Of a stretch of 64,000 nt of DNA, positions 22,214-62,299 are shown in pieces. The stretch comes from Tubulanus polymorphus (taxonomy: Eukaryota; Nemertea; Palaeonemertea; Tubulaniformes; Tubulanidae). Positions within the stretch are counted from its first letter, which is position 1; each line of letters opens with the position of its first letter. Location: contig NC_134035.1 of assembly GCF_964204645.1 (NCBI RefSeq), positions 11,575,951 to 11,639,950 of the forward strand, written 5' to 3'. The position numbers were made by a program, and so were the translations under genes. The notes under the pieces were generated by a model, which saw only the letters and a list, made by a program, of their open reading frames with translations, was not told where the DNA came from and ran no database searches.

Positions 22214-25200
22214 GTGACAATAAGAAATCATGTTGATAGCTGACAAATTTCAAAAGGGATTATTTTGCCTCCACCTCCATGGTTCGAATGCCATTACCAA
22301 AATTATTATATTCATGTTCATCGTTTTTTTTTCCTGTGTAGACGTAGCTTCATAGCCGAACCTTTCTTGCAGAATAGAATCTATTCAACGCAGATTTGGA
22401 TTCAGTAAATGCTTCTGGCTTTTGCCAATACTGAACCATAGAACGTTCGTAATATTCCAAAAGTCTATGCATATATACTTCAAAATATAGGTATATGATA
22501 GTTTTTGAGTTTCTAATTTCAGTATTCAATGTTCAGTTTTTTTTTCTGCTGTCGCACTGATCAGTCACTTCACCGTCTGAGCGGCTATTAAATATTTAAG
22601 TCGTAACGGCAATTAACTGAAACTGAGTTAAAATCCCCTTGATTCTACGAACGGCGTCGGCAACGTTACGTCGCTACCTGGGCGAACACGAAAGTGCTCT
22701 TAACTCGGCTCTCGCTAATGAACGCCGTCGTGTCTCGCAATTATAGTCACCAATTACTGAAAACTATGTAACACTCTACACGCACGTTTCTAGGTTTCAA
22801 AGTTTTGCATTGTTCAAACATCACAGGCCATAGTTTCTTTGAAAATGTATGTTTTATGTGGTTGCTTGACCAGAGGGGCTGGTTCCTTACTTGAGACTTA
22901 AGTCGAAAAATGGTCTTAAGTTGTTAGATTGGTTATAGAACTAAGATGGTCTTAAATTGGTATTAAGTCTAAGCCATGACTATGGAACTGGGCCGCGCTG
23001 AAGAGTTGGAGTGATCTGGTTGGATTTTATTTTAGTTAGAATATCCAAAGATCAGTCGAAAAGTCGAATAAACTATTAGCGCTCAAGGAAGCATTTTCGC
23101 ACTTCTATTTTTTCGTTAGATTCTCTACGCGTTATCGTCACAACACGGATGAAGTGTTTTATCCATGATTATCAATATCCGCAGATTAATAAGGCAATGA
23201 CAGTTTTTGGCCAATTTCGACGGAGAAGGTGCCACGGTAATCTAAAAACCATACATTCCGTTAGTACGGTCTCAATTTCAGCCACCGTTGACAAGTCACG
23301 GCGTGCTAGGTCTGACCAATCTGAGAACAGAAGAATCCGGTGATATTTAACACCGTGAGTCGATCTTTTCTCGCGAGATAAGTTACCGTCGCACTTATCC
23401 AGCACTCCACGTGCTTTTGTAGCGGTGCATTTCCCCTTGTCTTCTTGTCAATCGAGAGGAGTACCTTAAGTGAGAATTTTATCCGTCGGGCCTGTTGTTT
23501 GACTCTGTGAAGGGTTCGCGACAATCCGCAGGTTACTGACGACGAGGACAGACTGGCGTCAATGGTGTTTCATTGCCGGCCCGATTTCATCGGCTACCTG
23601 TCAAGCCGAAGCCTCCATCAATCGGCCGATGGCGTCCGCGCGGTGATCCGATGAGCTTCGCCTGGCTTTGAGGAATTCGGTACACGTTCCGCGCATACAT
23701 AGACCGACGCGACGAGAGAGTTTTATTTCTCGACTCAAATGACAAGAGTGGCGGACAATATATCATATTTACAGTGGAGTGTACATTGTGGCCGTTACAC
23801 AAGGCATTGCACTTAAAGACGATGATGTGGGCAGAATGTACTGAAACGAGTCGCTTTCGAAAAACTAGATTTTCACTTAATCGTGAAAATTGTTAAGCAA
23901 AGCTAAGAATCCTATGCGACCTATGCGCGCCTATTGGGGGTTACTTCATGATCACCTTTACAAATATAGCTGCTAAGCAGCGATAACGGGTTTTATGCAG
24001 GCTTGCACGTTTAAAAGTAGCCCGTATTCTAGCGTTTATGTGATATCAAAAATAGATTTTCTTACATGACTATCAACTGTTATGTTACCAACTGAAAATG
24101 CCACTTAATACTACTTTCTCGAAAAATAATATCGCCATATTATCATTTAAAAGGTCTTAACTTTGAAATAAACATTTTCTTGTACATTTAGAAGTATGCC
24201 TTTAAGGTGCCCGGGGTTCAAATAAATCCTGCGAGCCGAAAAACTAACGGAATAGATCATGCCCTAGTTTTACCTTTAGGAAAAGTGTCCAGAAAAGAGA
24301 CACGTACATGAAAATGCTGATAATAATGAAGGGAATAACAATAAGGTTTTTGCAAAGTAGCAGAAAACCCTAATTATTATTTTCTTCGGGCTATGGTCTC
24401 GTTAATCTCCGTGATAGAGATTTGGTAAGGGTGAATATTGTAGAAGTTTGGACACGGAGCAACACACATTTTTATCGATAAGGCGAAATGGAAAATACTA
24501 GTAGACTGTCCGCATTATGCGACATGATTAACGGCGACGACTGGAAGGAATAAATTGACTCTTGAAGCTGATGACATCTTTCCCGTCAACAACATCGCGG
24601 AATCAATAGATCTCTCTCTCTCCCTCTCTCTCCCTCTCTCTTTCTAGTTTTGAGGTTCTCCATCGCAACGTACTAAACAGCAAAAACAGCGAGCTTTTAT
24701 GCGCGGTTCTCTGATCACCAAGCGAACAGCCAATTAGTCTTGTAATTAGACCCGATGTGGTGCAGAGTCGGAACAAATTACGATTGTGCCGATGACAGAA
24801 TTCGTGTCAACGACGTTTATTTTAGCCGTCGCGATATGACGATGTGTCGTTAATAACGACGATTGATTCCGATGACTTCATCATCCGCGCGCGCCGGCCG
24901 CTTTATAGCGGTTTTATTTTCAATTGATAGTCGCCACCCAGTTCTTGTCCGATTATCGGGTAACAACGTGATGGAAAAACGTCTTCCTAAAACCAATGTG
25001 CAGTTTAATTCTTGCCGTTGGGTTCATAATATAGAATCGTCTTCTAATATGAATGACGCTGGAAACGAACGCCTCGGCATCTGTTTTCTCGAATTAACTT
25101 GCTCCGGTTCGTTAGTTCCTCGGCGATATTGATGAGGCCATGGGGCGTTGTCACGAACTCGGAGTCGTATGCAGATAACTGGGGCCTCTCTAGGATACCG

Positions 25201-25227
25201 ATGAAAAAATCCACTATTATGAAGAAA

Positions 25228-25385
25228 AACTAAGAAAGTAGTGACGTTTAGATTAGATTCATATTCTATGAGCCATTTACAAAACTAAGAGAGTAGTGAC
25301 GTTTAGACTCAATTCTATGAGCCATTTTTAAAATGGTTGGCAAATGCCTCATAGAACTGAGTCGAAGCATCACTAATCTCCTTTC
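25228..25385. repeat. Direct and inverted copies of an AGTAGTGACGTTTAGA unit
   Basis: AGTAGTGACGTTTAGATTAG..TTCTATGAGCCATTT is followed by AGTAGTGACGTTTAGACTCA..TTCTATGAGCCATTT and then by an inverted, decayed copy (CTCATAGAACTGAGTC..CATCACTAAT). Related words occur at 16160-16240. Confidence 0.7.
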
Positions 25386-26780
25386 ATTTTCATAATTGTG
25401 AGTTTTTACTGTAATCGAGTCACTTGTCTTTGGAAATCAACGCCTCCACGATATGCGGAACATGTTCCTGCCTAGCGATAGTGTGGTGAATTGAAGCAGT
25501 GTGAAGGACCCGGTCTGAACACAGTACCGACGAAGCAAAGTGCTTCCATATTCGATAGAGGACATTTTAGTAACGATTCTACATTGACCATTTAAATCTT
25601 TGCTCATGTGGATAAGTGGAAAGAAATTTATAACGATTCTGAAGCGTGCCCCAGCGATTAGGAAATATTCTGATGAATACAGACGAGCGGGGCTGCACAC
25701 GGACGGAACAGTTACAAATGATGGATGAACCAAACCAATCTTCACCAATGACTATACTGTACAGTGGGTTCTACTGATTCATATTCAGGATTCATTCAGT
25801 ATAGTCGATCGTTCCGATCATAAATGTTCGCTTTTTCGCTATTGCTGTTTCGTAATACTTGCAGACCGTTGTATAGGTCTGTTGATACCATCCAGTGCGT
25901 GAAGGCGTCTCTAAAATATATCACTGCAGTACCGCGCAGTAGCCGTGAAACGAAGTTACCCGTGTCAACGTTAATCACACACATAGAAGTCAAATCAACA
26001 AACCAGTTAGTTTAGTTATAGCCACTTGTCGTCGGCCAATAAAGGAGACTTTGGGAACTGCGCATGTGGTTGAAGCGATCAAAGCTAGCTAATTAACCCG
26101 CCCGGTCGATCAGCGCGCGACTGTTGAAGTACTAGGTCTTTTATCCGCAACGTAAACGCCAGCCTATCAACGCGGCTTGAGTTACTGCACGTTGACAATA
26201 GGCGACGTACAATTATTACTCGAATCATATAAATATTTGATTGGCGTCGCAGAGTTTATTTTCCTAATTCGCACGTTTACGGCGCGACGCAGTGCCGTAT
26301 CGATAACTAGTTGATGAAGTGCGCGAAGGATCAATTAGCAACTTGGAATTCGAATGAACGGCAAACTTATATTATTACATACTATATCGCCTTAGCTTCG
26401 TGCGTGTATGATATTAATATTCATTCCTTATATGCGCAGTTATTATAGCTGCGCATTAGTTGAGAACGGATCGAACTTCTTGACGATCCTTTACGATCCA
26501 TATAAACCGCCGGTGAGTAATGATTAACGGTACAGCGCCGTAAGCCATCGTGAGATACGGATTTCTCAAAAATGGTCGGTCTTCCCGAGGCTTCTGTCAC
26601 CCAACATATCCCGCCCTCCCTGGAAGGATTCTTAAAATCTAAAAACAACACCAATATGTCACCAAAAAGGCGCAACACTTTAAATTGTAAATATATATTC
26701 TATTTTTGGACGAATGGAAGCGGTGGTCCCTTGCATGTAGCCCTTGTATGCATTGGTGGTGGTGTTGTCGACGCGCGCTC

Positions 26781-26820
26781 GGGTACTGTCGGGTACTGTC
26801 GGGTACTGTCGGGTTCTGTC
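26781..26820. repeat. Four tandem 10-bp units GGGTACTGTC
   Basis: Three exact GGGTACTGTC units are followed by GGGTTCTGTC. Confidence 0.95.
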
Positions 26821-27438
26821 GGAAGCTCATCAACCAGATTACACAGAAAAAGCTACATGCGTACTTGTACAAGCCCATAAGCTACCGTAATTTCGTTTCC
26901 AAATTTCACTGAGTTTCACCTATCACTACTATTCTAGAAAACCTATTCACCCAGCTCAACATTGCCACCAATAGGTGGCACATGTTTCGCATCCCGGATG
27001 TCATTCCCTGGCCACTTCCGGTAGGTGTCGGCGTCTGGCTCGATTTACCGACAGTGGAACTTCATTACGTCGGCGCGCGCAAACACACCGAAAGATTATT
27101 TCAAACATAATTAAAATATTTGAATAATTAATCAGTATCGATGGTTCGAACGCTTGACGTTACGAGTCACGCCAGTAAATACAGAGAGTAAATGGTGCAC
27201 ATGTGATCGATCACGGTAGAGAGACTAATTTGACCGCGCAGCTCGCACACCTGGCCGTTCCCAAAATAATGTCAACAAAATATTTCTCCGCTACATTCTT
27301 TGTTCTTTTATACGACGACTGTGATGGTGAAGCATGCTGATTTAATTCATACAGACACGATTACGTGAGGCCTCAATTATATCCAAAAAATTGTTTTTTG
27401 CCTTACTGACTCGTGGTGATGCTTAGATACGCATTAAG

Positions 27439-27720
27439 GTTCAGTTCCACAGTAAAGCCCAACGCACACGGCACCGATGTTTTTTGTTATGCCGTGTGCG
27501 GGGGGGGGGGGAGTAAAACAAAACGCCGAACTTAAAAACGTTTTTCACTAGCAAAAAAAACGTTTTCTGAAAAACGTTTTCTGTTTCGGCGAAACAAATG
27601 TTTTGCCGTCTGCGTTGGGCTTAATGAGTAAGAGTTAGCTCTAAGAGTTAAAACTAGTTCATTTTCAATGAGTTAACTCAGAGTCAAATCTTAACTCACA
27701 ACTGGGGAACTGGGTCCTGA
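27439..27720. mobile_element. MITE-C copy interrupted by another element
   Basis: GGTTCAGTTCCACAGT at the left and ACAACTGGGGAACTGGGTCC at the right are the MITE-C ends. The interior GAGTTAACTCAGAGTCAAAT is typical of the family. Bases 27456-27621 are foreign to it and form their own inverted repeat. Confidence 0.8.
27456..27621. mobile_element. Inserted MITE-D with AGCCCAACGC inverted ends
   Basis: AGCCCAACGCACACGGCA at the left is the inverse of TGCCGTCTGCGTTGGGCT at the right, with TAA just outside each end (27453-27455 and 27622-27624). The centre carries AAAAACGTTTTTC and AAAAACGTTTTCTG blocks and a G10 run. Related, more diverged sequence is seen at about 27770-27945 and 33905-34080. 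Confidence 0.8.
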
Positions 27721-28363
27721 TGTACAATTTGGCGTTGTTGGAAGAATACACCTCGAGCCAAACACGTACGTTACAGGGAAACATGGAAACTGGAAACAGA
27801 AACATGGTTCCGAGCGTTTCCCTGTGTGTCTTGTGAGTTAACGAGAAACATGGTTTCGAGAAAAAGTTTTTCCGAGATGAAACATATTATGATTTCGTGT
27901 TTCGGTGTCTTCGGGCTTCCCTGTGCGTGTGCGTTGGGCTTGTCGTGTGCGTTGTGCGTTGAAAACGAATGTTTCAAAGGGTTTTGCACTAAAAAACAAT
28001 AACTAATCAGTGCGAGCTTCGAATATGACGCACGCAGCACGTGCTGTAGCCTCCGTTGATCTCGGCTCGTTATCTATCGGCTTCGCGCGGACTTGCGTTT
28101 TCCCAGGCGTTTTCACAGACAAATAGCTGAATTATTCATGGGCGCCCAATATGGTCCTCGGCGCCGTCAATAGCCGCATCAATTCTTGATTCGTTTCTTA
28201 CATACAGCGTTGAATTGATTGTAAATACGGCGTTCGATTGTTCTACGTACAGGACCGAGCAGATTACACGCGGCACACGGAGAAAAGTCAGCCATTCATT
28301 CGCGATTGATAATTACCACTAGCGATTCGAAACTTCGATATGGCGTTTGTATAATTTACGAGC

Positions 28364-28542
28364 CTATGTTTTAGATGCGCGGTCGGTTTGGTCGTGACTC
28401 GATCGGTCGAAGTGGTCGTCGTCATCAGATTTGTATAGAAGTCGTCTCGGTCTCGTCGTGTCGGACATGAATTCGTAAAGCGCTTTATAATCCATGCAGA
28501 TCTTCGTGTAGCAAACGCACTTCGTTTCATTGATCTTAACGT
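28364..28542 (-). CDS. Unknown possibly secreted protein, last exon
   Basis: Follows acceptor ACTTGAACATAG; AC completes a Tyr codon, then VKINETKCVCYTKICMDYKA and, near the end, a YKSDDDDHFDRSSHDQTD acidic tail, stop at 28364-28366. The phase fits the exon at 28648-28844. The frame also stays open upstream of the acceptor to an ATG at 28582, so a separate 72-residue ORF is a rival reading. I do not recognise the family. Confidence 0.5.
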
Positions 28543-28647
28543 CTATGTTCAAGTTCAGATTTGAAATAATTGCCTCAGACATTTTTATAATTTTTTCGAG
28601 CACAGAATACGGAAAAAACCGTTGGCAGTTATGTATTTATCACTTAC

Positions 28648-28844
28648 ATTGCAGATTTTTTTGAAATATATGAGAATATTTCGATGCACAACCTGGCTTC
28701 ATGTGGCTATCTGCCTTCTTCATGAATACTGCGAACTTTCGTAAGGTAATCAGGTCTTGCGGATCAGATACATATGTACATTTTCTTACATTTGGGAATA
28801 TTGCTACTTGTTGCGGTATCGTCTTCTTGAATCTTCGAAGAAAT
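28648..28844 (-). CDS. Unknown possibly secreted protein, middle exon
   Basis: Between acceptor TTGAAAAGATCAG and donor CTGCAAT|GTAAGTG the only open frame reads FLRRFKKTIPQQVAIFPNVR and KKADSHMKPGCASKYSHIF. It enters in phase 2 and leaves in phase 1, matching both neighbours. Three cysteines (one formed at, or lost to, the splice) fit an extracellular protein, but no domain is recognised. Confidence 0.5.
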
Positions 28845-28949
28845 CTGATCTTTTCAAATCAATGTCAGATGGTGCATGATCTTCTGGAACTTTCCGATGA
28901 TTTAATTCCACAGTTCTGTTGAGTTAAAATTCGTTTTTTGTATTCTTAC

Positions 28950-29263
28950 AATCGGAATTTACTACCATGATTAATATGACACCAGTAGTTTACACTAAAC
29001 ACAGTAGCTGATGTTTTTTTTCGTAACGCTGTCCAGTGTATGACGTCAATAAACCAATCTCGGAGACAATCATCATCGACTGTGTGACTTTCCACTAACT
29101 GTACAAAATAGGCGATTTGAAACATCAGTTCGTTGAGTGGCGCATTGCAACATTTGGGTATAGAAATTCGCTTACACATCTTGTTCGGGCGAAAGAATGA
29201 GTTTACCTCAATATGATGCCCCATAGTAGACAGAAGATACAGTAGAATAACATAGAGATATTT
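28950..29263 (-). CDS. Unknown possibly secreted protein, upstream exon with signal-like start
   Basis: From a possible acceptor GATTTGGTAG the frame reads KYLYVILLYLLSTMGHHIEV, a hydrophobic run like a signal peptide, then SIPKCCNAPLNELMFQIAYF, VDDDCLRDWFIDVIHW and SVNYWCHINHGSKFR. Donor CCGATT|GTAAGA leaves phase 2, which the next exon completes as Leu. The true start is unclear: the first in-frame Met is inside the hydrophobic run (29224), so either a short upstream exon supplies the ATG or translation starts there. The three exons together give about 230 residues. Confidence 0.45.
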
Positions 29264-29273
29264 CTACCAAATC

Positions 29274-29279
29274 TTTATT
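29274..29279 (-). terminator. Possible polyadenylation signal (AATAAA on - strand)
   Basis: AATAAA on the minus strand lies about 290 bases beyond the stop of the candidate exon at 29567-29816 and just upstream of the exon at 28950-29263. It would suit the end of a separate upstream gene. Confidence 0.3.
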
Positions 29280-29566
29280 TCACCTTCAAACACAATTGAA
29301 AACAGAATGTAATTAATGTCCAAGAACAATGCCGTTTGTGATATGTTTACTTTTTCGTCGAGAGCGCCCACTAGAAAATTGTATCGTGTTCATTCATCGA
29401 TTGCTTTCCTCGAACGTACAAACTTGAAACCTCACGTCTCAAAACGATATATGCCTTTAATTCGAGTCGAACGCACAATACAACTCGCTGCACTGAAAAC
29501 TTCTCACAAGTCGTACGACTCATGAAAAATTCAACGCCGTCAAATATCAAACCGTTAAACAAGAGG

Positions 29567-29816
29567 TCATGTAGCCAAGTGCGGCTTTTTATAAGAAGGT
29601 GGGCTGTTTGATTTGCTTTTGACTTGCCACGTCACAACTCTTTTAATTGTACTCCAGCATGTCTCGTAACGCCGGCTTTGCAGCGCTAGTCGCATCAAAT
29701 ATTCATGCGCGCCGTGTACAAGAGTAAAGCCGAAGTATCGCTCTTGAAAGTCGTTAACCAGTCCGCGATGACAAGGTGGGATTTCACGAACGATTGTAGC
29801 CGATATCTTCAACGAT
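29567..29816 (-). CDS. Candidate terminal exon of an unidentified gene
   Basis: A strong acceptor (CGATTATGTTTTTCAG) is followed by an 83-codon open frame: SLKISATIVREIPPCHRGLV, then FGFTLVHGAHEYLMRLALQS and a basic tail ending KKPHLAT, stop at 29567-29569. The peptide looks protein-like, but I do not recognise it and have not found its upstream exon. Confidence 0.35.
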
Positions 29817-29859
29817 CTGAAAAACATAATCGTTGCTTCGTAAGATAATGTATGCAATT

Positions 29860-30955
29860 TATACAGGTATCGTATCTACTCGCCGTGGACGAGGTCTACG
29901 CTCGCACAGTAGGAGATGACGGTTGGCGAGGTTGCACTATCATGATCATGATCTTCACGCGATCGAATTTAGAATACAGGTTCACGAAGAGCAGTTACAA
30001 CGAATGAGAGTAATTCTAGCGAATTTATAAACGCTAACTGGAAATGTCAACAGCAAAACATTCATGCATCTACGATTCTATAAATGTCAACCGTATCTTA
30101 AAAATAATGTTTTTCCAACAATGAATATATGTATTACCGAAAGGATCAGTAAAACTCTGCGATCATCCGTGTTCGGTCATTCTAAAACCGATAGTAATAA
30201 AATCGAAATAAACAAAACTAATGCAAGATATGAATTTTCTAATTAGGCTACAGGACCCGGTTCTACAGTTGTTGGTTAGAATTAACTCTGAGTTAGCTTT
30301 TGTCCGTAGGGACAAATCTAACCGACAACTATGGAACGGATTTGGGTTAAGGGATTTGAGCCTAGGGTTGAAATTTACCCCACAACTACGGAACCGGGTC
30401 CAGAGTAGCAAAGGAGGATTTTCCGTTTCGGTATTCATAAAACCGCATTTCTTACTCAAGGAGGTCATATAATGGAAATATCGACGATTCATATCAACCA
30501 GTGCTGCTCAAAACGATCAAGTATGACATGTAATTTATATACTGGACTTTCACTTTATCTAATGTGGAATGTTTATTTTTGAATTTGACCCATTACGTGA
30601 ATATTGTTCTCCAACCATATACTGGAATTTAAAAAGTGTGGATTTATGGATTTTGACTGTAGCAAATACAAATACCAGACTTGCAGAATGGAAGTAACAG
30701 CCTGGATGGTTGATAACGATCTTAGGGAGTCCAAAACGCATTTTGTCTTTAGACGGTTATTAAATACGACATATATACACTATATGTCTATAAACAAGCT
30801 CAAGTAGGACTTATCCTCGAGAGAAAAAACGTCGCGAAATGCCACGCCCGGTTTAGAACCGATCCAAAGAAAGATGTCTGACGGTCGTTTCTAAAAGCGT
30901 CCAGTCGTTCCTGCATAATACGTGAAATGAACAAGAAATCCTTTAAAACACGATG
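29860..30955. other. No gene seen apart from one repeat
   Basis: AT-rich DNA containing the MITE-C copy at 30251-30402. Short open frames here have no support. Confidence 0.5.
30251..30402. repeat. MITE-C copy
   Basis: CAGGACCCGGTTCTACAGTT at the left and AACTACGGAACCGGGTCC at the right are inverted. Internal ACAACTATGGAACGGAT suggests a compound or rearranged copy. Confidence 0.75.
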
Positions 30956-32419
30956 TACATTTTATTAACACGTTCTACCAATCATTTATGATATAACAAC
31001 AAACGTAGAAAATACTGAAAGAATTTCGGTGGCAGGTAACAAAACGAAACACCCGAAATGTTGCAAGTGTTTTAACTCAAAAGTATCGAGTATATCTTAC
31101 AGACAACTCTAGTGGCCTCGCAACTCTTTAAGATTCTTTAAACGACTAACTGTGGCTCGCTAATCTACTGTCATTCATCAATACAATATAACTAATCATC
31201 TTTTTAATACGTAAAATATTTTCCAAAGGATAACTAACTGTAAATGTAGCGGTACAACAACCCGCAGTACCTATAGACTCTCTCTCTCTCTTATCGAAAT
31301 CGTAAGATACTGACTCAGTGATTAACCAACAACGCTTTGAAATAAAGTCTAAGAGTAAATTAAATTACAAACAATAGAAAATATGTCGTGTGAGCAAAGT
31401 ATTTTTCATATTCATTACAGATCAACAACAGACACAATATTCCACTTCAGTCGACTAGAAATAACTCGTTTCAACACCCGCAACAAAAACGACTGTAATA
31501 TAAGTCATCATTTTGTACTTAGATAAACAATCTTTGATACTAGAGCGGCGTGTACACTTGAGAACATCACAATAACGAAACTCGGAGCAGGGTCGGTCAA
31601 CAACTCGTCACAAAAACGAAATTATAAATCATCGAAAACACATCCTCCCCCGGCAGGGATTCGAACCTGATGGCATCGAGATTGCCACGGCACGAAACCC
31701 TGCCATAATCGACCGTGTTCGTGCCGTGGCTGAGTGTAGCGATGCCATCAGGTTCGAGTCCCTGCAGAGGGAGGATGCGAAAACAAAACACGAAATTTAG
31801 TTAGCGTTCACGACGCGTTGTCCGCAGGGATGGAATTTTAAATGTTACTTTTGTTCGGCATGCTACCGCGGAGTCAACGATATCCTGGCGGTGACACAAC
31901 ACGCGCGTGCGCACGCGCATACACACACACGTCATAAATGCTTCGGAAAATACTGACGAAAATAAAATATGAAACCAAATTTTTGGCACCATACACGTAT
32001 CACATGCCGGGAAGAGGTATATACCGCGAGACCGGGGATATCCACAGAAACCATAACCAGCACAAACGGTCTAGAGTAGTTGTTGTAGTATAGGTGGAGC
32101 GCATTGAAAATTACATTTTCAGCGCCACCGAAAAGATTCAAATCGAACCGTTACAAAGACGTAAATCCAATTCAGACGATATTGCATGTGATTCAACACG
32201 GTAGAATACGGCGGTAGATGATACACGACAATCCAACAAACAACCGTCACTTCTCCATATAGTTTACTATTCCACCTTAGAATTATCTCACAAGAAACAT
32301 ACTGCATAGCCTATTGTATATACTGAAATAGTTTACTTTTTTCGCTATATCACATCTCGGGGACATTCATTTGTACAGTTTTACGACGAACTCGAGTGCG
32401 TTGTTCTCTAATATCGGTG
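30956..32419 (-). other. Probable 3' UTR of the F-BAR/SH3 gene, with polyadenylation signal
   Basis: On the minus strand the first AATAAA after the stop codon at 32420 is at 30961-30966, giving a 3' UTR of about 1.45 kb. A variant ATTAAA lies near 31204. A tRNA-like hairpin (31641-31777) lies inside. Confidence 0.4.
31641..31777. repeat. tRNA-like foldback with Pol III A/B-box motifs
   Basis: The two arms are inverted copies over about 55 bases, edged CATCCTCCC / GGGAGGATG. Each arm holds GATGCCATCAGGTTCGA(A/G)TCCCTG, a T-arm/B-box match, and TTCGTGCCGTGGC; the right arm adds GTGGCTGAGTGT, which resembles an A box of a Ser/Leu tRNA. The spacing is too short for an intact tRNA, so it is best read as a tRNA-derived element. 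Confidence 0.7.
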
Positions 32420-62294
<29,875 letters not shown>

Positions 62295-62299
62295 CTGAA

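Larger units (their letters stand above)
20780..28360. other. Gene-poor region with many repeats
   Basis: No exon chain or domain is visible on either strand. Open frames such as 25437-25748 and 26421-26678 have no support. A B-box-like GGTTCGAACCC at about 21067 is not part of a tRNA fold that I could complete. A CT-rich run lies at about 24610-24645. Confidence 0.5.

Noticed and set aside
29029-29244. Signal-peptide exon MLFYCIFCLLWGIIL ending at a donor
   Set aside because: Attractive, but its phase 2 donor does not fit the next possible acceptor without a stop; the same hydrophobic stretch is read in frame by the longer exon 28950-29263.
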